The notes under the pieces are model-generated. The model made no database searches. It was not told the origin of the DNA and saw only the letters and a program-made list of their open reading frames with translations. From positions 558,001-622,000 of the forward strand of contig NZ_JAFEKF010000002.1 of assembly GCF_016888445.1 (NCBI RefSeq): a stretch of DNA of 64,000 nucleotides, in the 5' to 3' direction. Made by a program: the position numbers and the translations under genes. The DNA is from Marinomonas ostreistagni. GTDB taxonomy: Bacteria > Pseudomonadota > Gammaproteobacteria > Pseudomonadales > Marinomonadaceae. Of this stretch, positions 35,234-43,939 are shown in pieces (position 1 is the stretch's first letter; each line of letters begins with the position of its first letter).

Positions 35234-36016
35234 ATGACTATGATAAAATTTTTGGTAAAAGAGTTCTTCGAAAGTTTAATTAGAAATATCAGAAAATTAA
35301 GGTGCACTAGGAAGATTAAAGAGAGGTTAAATAAAGAATATAGTGCTATAAGTGAAAATGGATTTCATTCAATAGATGGATTTCTTTCTAGAGATGAATG
35401 TTCAGCACTCATAAAGGAAATAGATTCCTTAATTAATAAGAGTGATATTAATTTATGGGTTGACTCAAAAAACTCCGATCATAGGTTGTATTTCATTGAT
35501 ACGATAAATGAAAAATTTGCGGAGTTCTTAAAAAATGAATATTTCCTAAATGTTCTAAAGGTATATACAGGTATTGATAGTCCAGTTGGTATGTTGCTTG
35601 CTGGAAGAGTCGATGCTGTTGACGGCAATGTTGGGTCAGGGGGAGGGTGGCACAGAGACTCACCTATACAGCACCAAACAAAAGCTATTTGTTATCTAAG
35701 TGATGTCGACGAAAGTAACGGCCCCTTTCAATACATCCCGAAATCTCACAAGAAAATTAATATAATAAACATGTGCTTTAAAAAAGTTTTCAGACCTGGG
35801 CAATATAGGTTTTCAGAATCAGATATTAAAAAATATTGTGATGAAACTGGGCAAGAGGCAGTAAATATGACTGGTGAGGCTGGGAAACTAATGTTTGTAG
35901 ATACAAAAGGTATTCATAGAGGCAAGCCAATCGAGACTGGGTCTCGATATGTGTTGTTTTGTTATTTTTGGAATAAAAAAATACCTAATCACTTCAATAA
36001 GTATAAGCAGGTGTGA
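35234..36016 (+). CDS. phytanoyl-CoA dioxygenase (PhyH) family Fe(II)/2-oxoglutarate oxygenase
   Basis: A 260-residue protein with the metal triad of the PhyH family: H140 and D142 in GGGWHRDSP, and H228 in GIHRGKP, with R238 positioned to bind 2-oxoglutarate. Members hydroxylate small molecules or lipids. In this operon the substrate could be a sugar, an acyl substituent or the lipid carrier; none can be chosen from sequence. An ATG two codons downstream has better ribosome-site spacing (GGGAG). AT-rich like its neighbours. Confidence 0.82.
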   Translation: MTMIKFLVKEFFESLIRNIRKLRCTRKIKERLNKEYSAISENGFHSIDGFLSRDECSALIKEIDSLINKSDINLWVDSKNSDHRLYFIDTINEKFAEFLKNEYFLNVLKVYTGIDSPVGMLLAGRVDAVDGNVGSGGGWHRDSPIQHQTKAICYLSDVDESNGPFQYIPKSHKKINIINMCFKKVFRPGQYRFSESDIKKYCDETGQEAVNMTGEAGKLMFVDTKGIHRGKPIETGSRYVLFCYFWNKKIPNHFNKYKQV

Positions 36017-36018
36017 TT

Positions 36019-36492
36019 ATGTTTTATAGGTTATTAAATTTGTTCTTTAAGATCTTTGTTTATAGTGGTTATCGAGTAAAGTATAACCTCCCAAGTGATT
36101 TTAGGTTTAACGGGTTTTTGATCAGATTTAATGTCAAAGGAGATGTTTTTTTTGGTTCTAGGTGCTATATAAGCTATTATTCATACTTAAATGTACCTAA
36201 AGGAACTAAGTTAGTAGTCGGTGATGATGTTTCAATTGGTCATAATGTAAAAATTTATACTTCTTCATTTGACATTGAGATGAAGATTAAGAATAAAATT
36301 TCTGAGCCTAAAAACTCTAGTGTATATATTGGTAATAATGTTTTAATCGGAGCAAATGTTTTCATATGTCCTGGAGTTTGCATTGGTGACAATGTAGTGA
36401 TTGGAGCAAATAGTGTTGTCACACATGATATAGTCGACAGTTGTAGCGCAGCAGGTGCACCAGCTAAAGTAATAAGAAAATTCACTTTATGA
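36019..36492 (+). CDS. hexapeptide-repeat O-acetyltransferase
   Basis: A 157-residue left-handed beta-helix acyltransferase of the CysE/LacA/NodL type (VGDDVSIGHNVKIY, IGNNVLIGANVFICPGVCIG, GAPAKVIRKF at the end). It probably O-acetylates a residue of the repeat unit. A GTG two codons upstream overlaps the previous stop and is an alternative start. The end overlaps the wzx start by 4 bases. Confidence 0.85.
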   Translation: MFYRLLNLFFKIFVYSGYRVKYNLPSDFRFNGFLIRFNVKGDVFFGSRCYISYYSYLNVPKGTKLVVGDDVSIGHNVKIYTSSFDIEMKIKNKISEPKNSSVYIGNNVLIGANVFICPGVCIGDNVVIGANSVVTHDIVDSCSAAGAPAKVIRKFTL

Positions 36493-37667
36493 AAGAAAAA
36501 ATTAAATACTTAACACTTTCATATGGAACTGCAGCACTACAGTTTTTACTATTACCTCCTTTTGTATCCGCACTTGGAAAGAATGGTTATGGGCAGTATA
36601 GTTATTATCTATCTATAATTACTTGGTTCTGCTTTTTTTCAACATTAGGTAGTCCTACTAAGATTAGGAAAATTGCTGCAGCTATAATATATTCGGATGC
36701 AGATTATTTAAATTATAAAAAGAAAATAAGTGCGGCTGTTTTTTTTGTTTCTATTCTTTCATCATTTTCTTGTCTCGTCTTTTACTCATTATTCGATTCA
36801 TTTATTGGCTCTGTCTATATAGTTCTATATAGTATTTTTATAATTTATTCTTCATATTTAATTTCTAATGATAAGGTTATTTATAGTGCATTTTTTTCAC
36901 TATTAATAACAGTCTTGCCTATAGCTTCAGTTATTTTTCTTGATGCGCTATTTATTAATGCTGAGTGGAGCTTAAGGTTCTTTGCATCTTCAATCTTAAT
37001 TTTTTTTATATTTATATCTTTCGATAAGGTTTTTTTTGACTTCTTTAAATTCTCTAATTTAAATGCATCAGATCTAGTAGAGACTGCAAAGGAGAATTTT
37101 AAATTAGCGCCAAACGGTATATATGATAAGATAGTTAGTCAAGGAGATAAGGTATATGTTGGTGCTTTTTTTGGAGTGGAAACTTTAGCAATATATGCTC
37201 TTGGTGCTCAGCTTTCTAATATTTTATATATTACCATGAAGGCATTTACTGTTTATATGGAGACAAAAATATACAGAAAAAAAATAAAAATCATGGAGGT
37301 TTGTATGCTTTTTGGGGGCGCGCTCCCTTTTGTTTTTGTTCTTTACTATATTATTTCAAAGTTGTTCCCTTTTTTATTTTCAGATGAGTTTTACGATGTT
37401 ATTAGTATACTGATATTTCAGTTAATGGTGGTTCTTTTTAGGGTTTTTTCAAATGTTCTATTCTCCTATGATTACGCCAGTGAATACAGTTTTTCTGTTT
37501 TGAGAAATATGTTTGTTCAATATTTTTTCTTGTTTACATTTTGTATTCTTTTGTTTTTTAATGGCGTGGACACTATATATCAGTTTAGCTTTTATTTGAT
37601 GATTTTTTGTTCTTTCGGTGTTCTTGTTAATTTTTGTTTTTGCTTTTATAGAGAGAGAATGAGATGA
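36489..37667 (+). CDS. wzx: O-antigen flippase (Wzx-like)
   Basis: A 392-residue very hydrophobic protein with about 10-12 membrane segments. The N terminus (LSYGTAALQFLLLPPFVSAL, then GKNGYGQYSYY) is typical of the Wzx/MOP oligosaccharide flippases that move the undecaprenyl-linked repeat unit across the inner membrane. It overlaps both neighbours by 4 bases and precedes a Wzy-like polymerase. Confidence 0.85.
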   Translation: MKEKIKYLTLSYGTAALQFLLLPPFVSALGKNGYGQYSYYLSIITWFCFFSTLGSPTKIRKIAAAIIYSDADYLNYKKKISAAVFFVSILSSFSCLVFYSLFDSFIGSVYIVLYSIFIIYSSYLISNDKVIYSAFFSLLITVLPIASVIFLDALFINAEWSLRFFASSILIFFIFISFDKVFFDFFKFSNLNASDLVETAKENFKLAPNGIYDKIVSQGDKVYVGAFFGVETLAIYALGAQLSNILYITMKAFTVYMETKIYRKKIKIMEVCMLFGGALPFVFVLYYIISKLFPFLFSDEFYDVISILIFQLMVVLFRVFSNVLFSYDYASEYSFSVLRNMFVQYFFLFTFCILLFFNGVDTIYQFSFYLMIFCSFGVLVNFCFCFYRERMR

Positions 37668-38869
37668 GGTTTTTGTTTTTTCTTTCAGCTGGTATGGCTT
37701 CATTTAATATTCCGATTTTTTTTGGGACCTTAAAAAGACTCAGTGCCTTTTTTTTGGTTTTTTACGTGATTTATATTTTTGTGTGTAGAGGGGTAGCTAA
37801 GTTAAATAAAGCTTTCTTAACTGTTATTTGTTTTTGGTTCTTATTCTTTTTGAGCACCCTTTTGGGTGTCGTTGATAATGGAATTATAAGCTCGGTTCCT
37901 TTTACTATATTTTTCACATTTTTTATAGTTTTTGTTTTTTCTATATCGGCCTCATCGAATAATAAAAGTTATTTTGTTTTTGGGGGGGATGATGCGTTTA
38001 GAGCTCTTTTTATTTTGAATTTTATTTGTTTTATTTATCTTTTTTCTATTGTTGATTATGATTTATCTAATGTTAATGTGTTGAGGTGGTATTTAGTTAA
38101 TAAGGAAATACCTATAAATAGCACATTTAATCAGGTTTTTTTTCTGCTTGTTTTAAATGTTGTGGTCTTTTTTTATATTAAATCTATCTTTTTGAAGAAA
38201 GCATTTGTTGTGTGTTGTTGTGTGTTGTTGTGTATTTTTATTGTTTTTTCTTTGTCTAGGCAAAACCTTTTAGCTTTGGTTTTGTTTTTTGTTTTTTATG
38301 GGTTTTTTAGTTTTAAATTTTCTTGTTTTAAGGTTTTTAGAGTACTGTTTTTTTTGTTTGTTACTTTATTTTTTGTTGTTTTTTTGTATTACTTTTTTGA
38401 TAGTGGAAGTTACTTTAATTATATTTTTAGTCGCTTAGAAAGGAGCGTTCAACAACTTAGTAGTCCAGATTATGTGAGGTTTAGGCAGTTTTTTGATTCC
38501 TTTTTAGTTGGGTTAGAGAATCCATTTTTTGGTTTGGGGGTGGGTGGTTTCTATGATTTTGCTATTATGAATAATTACAGTCCGCATTCAGCTTCCCCAG
38601 AAGCTGCCTTTAATCAATTATCCTCTGAGCATGGGATCTTTTTATTAATTTATTTTATTTTTATTTACTCTTTGATGGTGGCAAATCTTATTTATATGAA
38701 GAGGAAGGAGGAAGACTATAAAGCAGTTTTTTTCATTGATTTGAATTTAAGTCTTCTGTGTTCATGTTTCTTTTTGTCATTTTTTAATGAAATTCATATT
38801 CAGTCATCAATGTGGATTTTATATATTTTGTTAATGAAGATGACTTTTAGTTTTTCAAGTCAAGGGTGA
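37664..38869 (+). CDS. wzy: O-antigen polymerase (Wzy-like)
   Basis: A 401-residue polytopic membrane protein, phenylalanine-rich and strongly AT-biased. It shows the arginine-containing SLSRQNLLAL segment and the long periplasmic loop (GLGVGGFYDFAIMNNYSPHS) followed by SSEHGIFLLIYF, as in Wzy/O-antigen ligase-type proteins. It would link repeat units on the periplasmic side. Ligase function is less likely because a separate WaaL-like protein is encoded at 45.1-46.4 kb. Confidence 0.82.
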   Translation: MRFLFFLSAGMASFNIPIFFGTLKRLSAFFLVFYVIYIFVCRGVAKLNKAFLTVICFWFLFFLSTLLGVVDNGIISSVPFTIFFTFFIVFVFSISASSNNKSYFVFGGDDAFRALFILNFICFIYLFSIVDYDLSNVNVLRWYLVNKEIPINSTFNQVFFLLVLNVVVFFYIKSIFLKKAFVVCCCVLLCIFIVFSLSRQNLLALVLFFVFYGFFSFKFSCFKVFRVLFFLFVTLFFVVFLYYFFDSGSYFNYIFSRLERSVQQLSSPDYVRFRQFFDSFLVGLENPFFGLGVGGFYDFAIMNNYSPHSASPEAAFNQLSSEHGIFLLIYFIFIYSLMVANLIYMKRKEEDYKAVFFIDLNLSLLCSCFFLSFFNEIHIQSSMWILYILLMKMTFSFSSQG

Positions 38870-38875
38870 GTGGAA

Positions 38876-40030
38876 ATGGCATATGTTTTGGTCGAAAATA
38901 ATGGTGTGGAAAAAGGTGTTCTAGTTTTTAAGCATTCAGAGTATCGTTTTCTATCTAGTGTTGGAGATGATCTAATTAAAAATCTTAAAAGTAATTATCA
39001 TATAGGCTTGTATATTGGTTTTTTTTCAGTTTTTGAGTATGAGCCTGAATATGTGGATTTTTTCATAGCCGCCGATAATGTTCTTGAAATAAAAAAAGGC
39101 GATAAAAATAAACCAAGATTGCCCTTGAATGGCTTTAATTTTATAAATGAAGATCTGTTCAATAAAAATGAAGATATTAACAAGGTTAAGAAGTATGATT
39201 TCCTATTTGTCGGTAATTCTCAGACAAGAAAAAACTTACTTAAATTAGTTAAAGCTTTTAGGAAACTTTCTGAAAAGGGAGTTGATTTTAGTGCTTTTAT
39301 AATTAATCGTTTTTCAGATGATTTTGAACAAAAGAGTTACTTGAAAAGAGTTAGAGACGAAATAAATAAAATACCTCATAATTATAGAAAAGGGATAAAG
39401 TATTTAGAGCTTAGCTATCAAGGTGATATGCTTCCCAAGGAAATGATGAGTCAGATCTACCAAGAGAGTAGATCATTGGTTTGTCCCTCTTTGTCTGAAG
39501 GTGCGGCACGAGTCGTAGCTGAGGCTGCTTTGAATGACCTAGTGATTATTAGTTACTCTAAAATGAAAGGAGGAACTAATAATCACCTTGATGAAGAGAG
39601 TGATTTTATTTTTTCTGATTTAGATTTGCTTAGTGAAACACTAGAAGAATTTATTTATAAAAAAAATAAATATAAATTTTATATTTCGAAAAATAAAAAG
39701 TGTTACTCTCAAGTGGAAAGCAAAAAAAGGCTTGTTGATTTTTTATTTGATAATGGTTTTTGTAAGGAGAGAAGGAAGCTGGAGGCAATACTAAAGAGCG
39801 ATCTTTATAATGCTTTTAGTGGCCATAAAAATATTTTGCATGAAAGTATGTCTAACTCTATTTCTGATGAGGTATTGTCGCATAAAAAAATGTTATTTTT
39901 TGTCTCTTCAAAGCTTGAAAAGAGAGTTGATTGGGGAAGATTAAGTATTTCTTTTTTTAAGGATTTTATGGCTTTTTTTAGGAAGCCTATTGTTTTTATA
40001 AAAGGCCTTGTAAAGGCAATGGTGAGATAG
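38876..40030 (+). CDS. glycosyltransferase, GT4-like
   Basis: A 384-residue GT-B transferase. The C-terminal half shows YDFLFVGNSQTRKNLLKLVK and PSLSEGAARVVAEAALNDL, the donor-binding pattern of GT4 (E-x7-E type: EGAARVVAE). The N-terminal domain is divergent. ATG 38876 is well spaced from AAGGG; a GTG two codons before it is possible. It follows wzy by 6 bases and presumably adds one sugar of the repeat unit. Confidence 0.8.
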   Translation: MAYVLVENNGVEKGVLVFKHSEYRFLSSVGDDLIKNLKSNYHIGLYIGFFSVFEYEPEYVDFFIAADNVLEIKKGDKNKPRLPLNGFNFINEDLFNKNEDINKVKKYDFLFVGNSQTRKNLLKLVKAFRKLSEKGVDFSAFIINRFSDDFEQKSYLKRVRDEINKIPHNYRKGIKYLELSYQGDMLPKEMMSQIYQESRSLVCPSLSEGAARVVAEAALNDLVIISYSKMKGGTNNHLDEESDFIFSDLDLLSETLEEFIYKKNKYKFYISKNKKCYSQVESKKRLVDFLFDNGFCKERRKLEAILKSDLYNAFSGHKNILHESMSNSISDEVLSHKKMLFFVSSKLEKRVDWGRLSISFFKDFMAFFRKPIVFIKGLVKAMVR

Positions 40031-40033
40031 GTT

Positions 40034-40810
40034 ATGCCAGTTGTTTCAATAGTTACTCCATGCTACAACTCTAGTTTGTATATTTCTGAGGCTATAGAGT
40101 CTGTTATATCCCAAAAATATAAAGACTGGGAGATGATCATAGTAGATGATGCCTCTAGTGATAAATCTATAGATTTAATAGATTATTATATTAAACTTGA
40201 TCCAAGAATTCGGCTGATTAAACTTCAAGAAAATTCTGGGGCTGCTGTTGCTCGTAATGCTGCTATGAAGGATGCTAAAGGGCGATATATTGCGTTTTTG
40301 GATAGTGATGATATATGGCATTCTGATAAGCTAGACACTCAAATAGCTTTTATGAAAGAAAATAATATGGCATTTTCTTATTCTTCTTATTATAAAATTG
40401 ATGAAAATGGATCAGTCATTGATGAAGTTGGTGTGCCTGAGAAAGTAACTTACACAGATTTACTTAAAGTTTGCTCGATAGGCTGTTTGACTGCAATGTA
40501 TGATACTAAGCTCGTTGGGAGAATAGATATGCCACTTATTCGAAAACGGCAAGATTTAGGTTTATGGTTAAGAGTTTTAAAGAAAACTGATTATGCATAT
40601 GGTATCTCTGAGCCTTTAGCGAAGTATAGGATAAGGAGTGATTCTATTTCATCTAATAAAATAGTTGCCGCTAAATACACTTGGCGCTTATATAAAGAAG
40701 TTGAGTGTTTACCTTTCTTGAAGGCTGTTTTTTACTTTAGTCATTATGCTTTTAATGGTATTTTAAGGACAAAGTTCCCAAAGATTGCACGTATTTTAGG
40801 TTTGCTTTAA
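40034..40810 (+). CDS. glycosyltransferase family 2
   Basis: A 258-residue GT-A fold transferase: VSIVTPCYNSSLYISEAIES (4-23), IIVDDASSDKS, and the metal-binding AFLDSDDIWH (DxD-like). It resembles WbbE/TuaG-type enzymes with a short C-terminal region (SEPLAKYRIRSDSISSNK). It is the last gene of the AT-rich block. Confidence 0.9.
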   Translation: MPVVSIVTPCYNSSLYISEAIESVISQKYKDWEMIIVDDASSDKSIDLIDYYIKLDPRIRLIKLQENSGAAVARNAAMKDAKGRYIAFLDSDDIWHSDKLDTQIAFMKENNMAFSYSSYYKIDENGSVIDEVGVPEKVTYTDLLKVCSIGCLTAMYDTKLVGRIDMPLIRKRQDLGLWLRVLKKTDYAYGISEPLAKYRIRSDSISSNKIVAAKYTWRLYKEVECLPFLKAVFYFSHYAFNGILRTKFPKIARILGLL

Positions 40811-40870
40811 TATTAATTAGTAACTTCTAAATAATGCTAGGAACTAAAAACACTTTATTTAGGATTAAGA

Positions 40871-42196
40871 ATGAAATCAGCGCCACTTCAACGTTTTAGA
40901 ACTCGTAGAGTCCCCGTACTTTATGCGCTTGTAGATTTGGTAATTCCCGCAGTACTACTTTTTATTATTCAGGTTCTAGTGAGCCAAAAGATGTGGACTG
41001 AAGCCCACTCTGGGATGGCTATGATCAGCGGAGTTCTGTTTGTTATTAGCACCGCCGCTCAAGGTGGCTACAGTCGCTATAGTCAGCGCTCCATTGCCAA
41101 AAAGCTTGAAATCACCTTTAAGACTTGGGTCTTCAATGTCTTTTTGCTACTAGTGCTGTCTTTCTTTTTCTTAGCAACGCTGGAGTTTTCTCGAGTTGTT
41201 ATGAGCCTTTGGGTGTTTTTGACACCGATCCTAGTTCTAATACTCAAGCTTCAGGTTAACCGGTTTGCTGGGCAGTTCGCACAGGCTAAAATACAAGTGG
41301 CTGTGTTAGGGCGGCACTATGAGTTCAATGAATTTGAGTACTCAATGCTTGAGCAGCAGGGCGTCGAGCTTAGTTACTTTAGCTTGAGTGAGTCTGATGA
41401 TATCGAAGAAAAGATTCTTTCTATCAACCCTGATTACTTGTTACTTAACTTGGAAGCGCCGGCAACCAATAAGCTTATCAAAGAGTTAACGCACTTGGAT
41501 CTCAAGGGCGTTCGCCTGATTGTATTGCATCGATTTATGGAGGCTTTCCTTCGTAAGTGTTATATCCCCTATGAGAGCGGTGATCTTAGCTATCTTGAGA
41601 AGGTGCATAGCTATTCGTCTATCAATTACTTTTCGAAACGTGTGGTCGATTGGGTAGCAGTGATTTCTTTAGGTTTAGTATCATTGCCTGTTATGGCCCT
41701 ATCTGTGTTTCGCATTAAGCGCCAGTCGCCAGGTAGTATCTTTTTTAAGCAGAGCCGGGTTGGGCTTGGCGGTGAAAACTTCATGGCGGTGAAATTTCGT
41801 AGCATGCATGAAAATGCGAAGTTCAACCCATACACTCAAGAAGAAGATCCGCGTATCTTTCCTTGGGGTAACTTTATGCGTAAGTCACGTGTAGATGAAC
41901 TTCCACAGCTTTGGAATGTTGCGAAAGGTGATATGCATCTGCTTGGGCCGCGTACGGAATGGGATATCTTGGTCGAAGGTTATGAAAAAGAGATTCCCTA
42001 CTATCATGAGCGTCATCTTGTTCGCCCTGGTATCTCTGGCTGGGCGCAGGTGCTTTATCCTTATGGGGCCAATACTGAAGATGCGCGACAGAAGCTTATG
42101 TATGACCTTTATTATATTAAGCATTGGAGTATTTGGTTGGAGCTCGAGACGTTGATACGTACGGTGGGTGTCGTGTTAGGTAAGAAAGGGCTTTAA
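40871..42196 (+). CDS. undecaprenyl-phosphate sugar phosphotransferase (initiating transferase)
   Basis: A 441-residue polyprenyl glycosylphosphotransferase that places the first sugar-1-phosphate on undecaprenyl phosphate. About four N-terminal membrane helices precede a CoA-binding-like soluble region. The C-terminal catalytic domain has KFRSMHENAKFNPYTQEEDP, FMRKSRVDELPQLWNVAKGD, LGPRTEW and RPGISGWAQVLYPYG, the bacterial sugar transferase signature. RBS AGGATTAAG. Composition returns to host-like values here, so this gene is probably the conserved flank of the exchangeable island. Confidence 0.93.
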   Translation: MKSAPLQRFRTRRVPVLYALVDLVIPAVLLFIIQVLVSQKMWTEAHSGMAMISGVLFVISTAAQGGYSRYSQRSIAKKLEITFKTWVFNVFLLLVLSFFFLATLEFSRVVMSLWVFLTPILVLILKLQVNRFAGQFAQAKIQVAVLGRHYEFNEFEYSMLEQQGVELSYFSLSESDDIEEKILSINPDYLLLNLEAPATNKLIKELTHLDLKGVRLIVLHRFMEAFLRKCYIPYESGDLSYLEKVHSYSSINYFSKRVVDWVAVISLGLVSLPVMALSVFRIKRQSPGSIFFKQSRVGLGGENFMAVKFRSMHENAKFNPYTQEEDPRIFPWGNFMRKSRVDELPQLWNVAKGDMHLLGPRTEWDILVEGYEKEIPYYHERHLVRPGISGWAQVLYPYGANTEDARQKLMYDLYYIKHWSIWLELETLIRTVGVVLGKKGL

Positions 42197-42221
42197 TTCT
42201 CAATCGTTTATCAAATTTTAT

Positions 42222-42258
42222 AAAGCAGGCCTATGAATGTCATAGGCCTGCTTTTTTA
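42222..42258 (+). terminator. intrinsic terminator of the polysaccharide operon
   Basis: A 15-bp perfect stem (AAAGCAGGCCTATGA / TCATAGGCCTGCTTT) with a 3-base loop, ending in a T tract. Confidence 0.95.
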
Positions 42259-42277
42259 TGTCTGGTGATTTGCGAAA

Positions 42278-42330
42278 TGTAGGATGCGATACATGAGAGT
42301 ACTATTTCCCGCGCGCAGCGCAGTCCTACA
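42278..42330. repeat. REP-like palindrome TGTAGGATGCG...CGCAGTCCTACA
   Basis: The arms TGTAGGATGCG and CGCAGTCCTACA pair with one bulge around a 30-base centre. It is a different family from the hairpin repeats elsewhere in the window and similar in style to dispersed REP sequences of gammaproteobacteria. It contains the stop codon of the DUF2235 gene. Confidence 0.7.
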
Positions 42331-43345
42331 GAGGGTGGGTTTTTGGTGGTATATGGCTGTAGGCAATCGGTTGGTAGTCAAGGTGGCTTTGGATGCGTTG
42401 TGCGACGCTTGGGTGCCAGAGTGGTGTGAGGGTTTGGCTGGGTTGGCCTTGCTCGAGGACGCAGCAGTGTCTGGGGGCGAGGGTGAGATTACGCCAAGTG
42501 GTGAGGGTGCGGTTTTGGTAATGGATTTTGCCGAGGTGTTTGGGCTCGATGGCGAGTAGGGCGCTCCAGCGGGTGTTGTTGCTTGTTGGTGTGTGGGTTT
42601 TAACGCTGTGGACGGTTTGGTAGTTGATCTGATTAGTGTGGGATTCGATCCAGTCAATGAGGGTTTGTAGGGCGATATCGCCGATGCCGTCTTTACTGTA
42701 GCCGCCGCCGACATCCGAGTGGACGCCGGCGAACCAGAGCTCGAGTACGCGGCCATCATGGTTGAGTAGCGTGGGCCGAAAGGCGAGGCGCTGCTCGTCC
42801 AGGGCGACGAGGTGTAGGGCTTTGTGGACGGCTTCGGGCAGTGTGTGGCCGTGTTCGAAGACCACGTCTGTGTGTGGGCGTTGGCTGCTGTCTAGATTGG
42901 GCCAGCCGATGGAGGCGACGGTGTCGATGATGGCTTCTAGGATGATGGGGCGGTCGAGTAGTGGTGTGATCAGGGCGGCGAAGCGGCGGGCGAGAGCGGC
43001 ACCGCGGCTAAAGCCGATAAGGACGATATGCTTTATGGTGTGGTCGTAGTGTTGTTGGAAGTCTTGCATAGCGCGGTTGAGGATCTGGGCGATGTGGCCT
43101 GCTTCGACGGCAAAGGCGGCGTTGAAGGTTTGTTCGAGCCAGCTGCCGTAGGTACCGATGCCGGGGTAGTAGAAGGTTTTGTGGTCGAGGTGGCGTGGTG
43201 AGAGGCCTTGGTGGTGTTTGAGTTGGCCGCCTAGGAGTAGGTGGGATTTGAGGACGTTGGTGATGCTGGAGAGTTGATCGGGTGGTGTGAAGGCGTCTTG
43301 TGGGCTGTTGCCGGTGCCATCGAAATGGAAAAATAAAGTCGACAT
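42326..43345 (-). CDS. DUF2235 alpha/beta-hydrolase family protein
   Basis: A 339-residue protein with the DUF2235 pattern: FFHFDGTGNSP at the N terminus, the nucleophile elbow IGFSRGAALARRFAAL and FAGVHSDVGGGYS. These are predicted phospholipase-like hydrolases, some linked to type VI secretion as effectors; no T6SS gene is present here, so that role is not supported. The true start at 43345 follows AAGGAG. The open frame runs far upstream through the repeat array, but that part is not protein. The last codon and stop lie in a REP-like palindrome. Confidence 0.85.
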   Translation of the reverse strand: MSTLFFHFDGTGNSPQDAFTPPDQLSSITNVLKSHLLLGGQLKHHQGLSPRHLDHKTFYYPGIGTYGSWLEQTFNAAFAVEAGHIAQILNRAMQDFQQHYDHTIKHIVLIGFSRGAALARRFAALITPLLDRPIILEAIIDTVASIGWPNLDSSQRPHTDVVFEHGHTLPEAVHKALHLVALDEQRLAFRPTLLNHDGRVLELWFAGVHSDVGGGYSKDGIGDIALQTLIDWIESHTNQINYQTVHSVKTHTPTSNNTRWSALLAIEPKHLGKIHYQNRTLTTWRNLTLAPRHCCVLEQGQPSQTLTPLWHPSVAQRIQSHLDYQPIAYSHIPPKTHPL

Positions 43346-43432
43346 AGTGCGCTCCTTGCGTTGTCGGGATGTGGTTTGATTGTGGCCTGCCTTCCTGGCG
43401 GGCTTTTGATTAGAGTAGCATGGGTTTGTTTG

Positions 43433-43905
43433 ATTTGCTGCCAAATCGCGGGCAATAGCCCCCTCGTACAGAGATCTTCGCATCTTGCGAGTTTTGTCGC
43501 GGGCAATGCTCGGTACGAGGGGATTGCATCCCCGATTGCAAGCGCAGCTTGCTTGGCTTGATCTTGGGCAGCTTTGCTGCCGATCGCGGGCAATAGCCCC
43601 CTCGTACAGAGGTCCTTGCAGCTTGTGAGTTTTGTCGCGGGCAATGCTTGGTACGAGGGGATTGCATCCCCGATTGCTAGCGCGAGCTTGCTTGGCTTGA
43701 TCTTGGGCAGCTTCGCTGCCGATCGCGGGCAATAGCCCCCTCGTACAGAGGTCTTTGCAGCTTGTGAGTTTTGTCGCGGGCAATGCTCGGTACGAGGGGA
43801 TTGCATCCCCGATTGCAAGCGCGAGCTTGCTTGGCTTGATCTTGGGCAGCTTTGCTGCCGATCGCGGGCAATAGCCCCCTCGTACAGGGCGTCGTAACTT
43901 GCGAA
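43433..43905. repeat. array of the dispersed hairpin repeat (3 long units plus end piece)
   Basis: Units start at 43512, 43650 and 43789, a 138-139 bp spacing. Each contains the full sequence from GGTACGAGGGG to the inverse end CCCCCTCGTAC plus a TTTGTCGCGGGCAATGCT linker. The third stem is perfect here (GGCAGC-TTT-GCTGCC at 43567, GGCAGC-TTC-GCTGCC at 43706). It lies between the leftward glycosyltransferase and DUF2235 genes. Confidence 0.93.
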
Positions 43906-43939
43906 TTTTATCGCGGGTAATTGCCCTGTCGGTCGGGGG

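Noticed and set aside
42326..43345. DUF2235 protein as a type VI secretion effector
   Set aside because: No VgrG, Hcp, PAAR or immunity-like gene lies nearby; family membership alone is not enough.
43346..43783. Upstream extension of the DUF2235 protein through the repeat array
   Set aside because: The extension only translates repeat units; a good ribosome site and the conserved FFHFDGTGNSP start lie at 43345.
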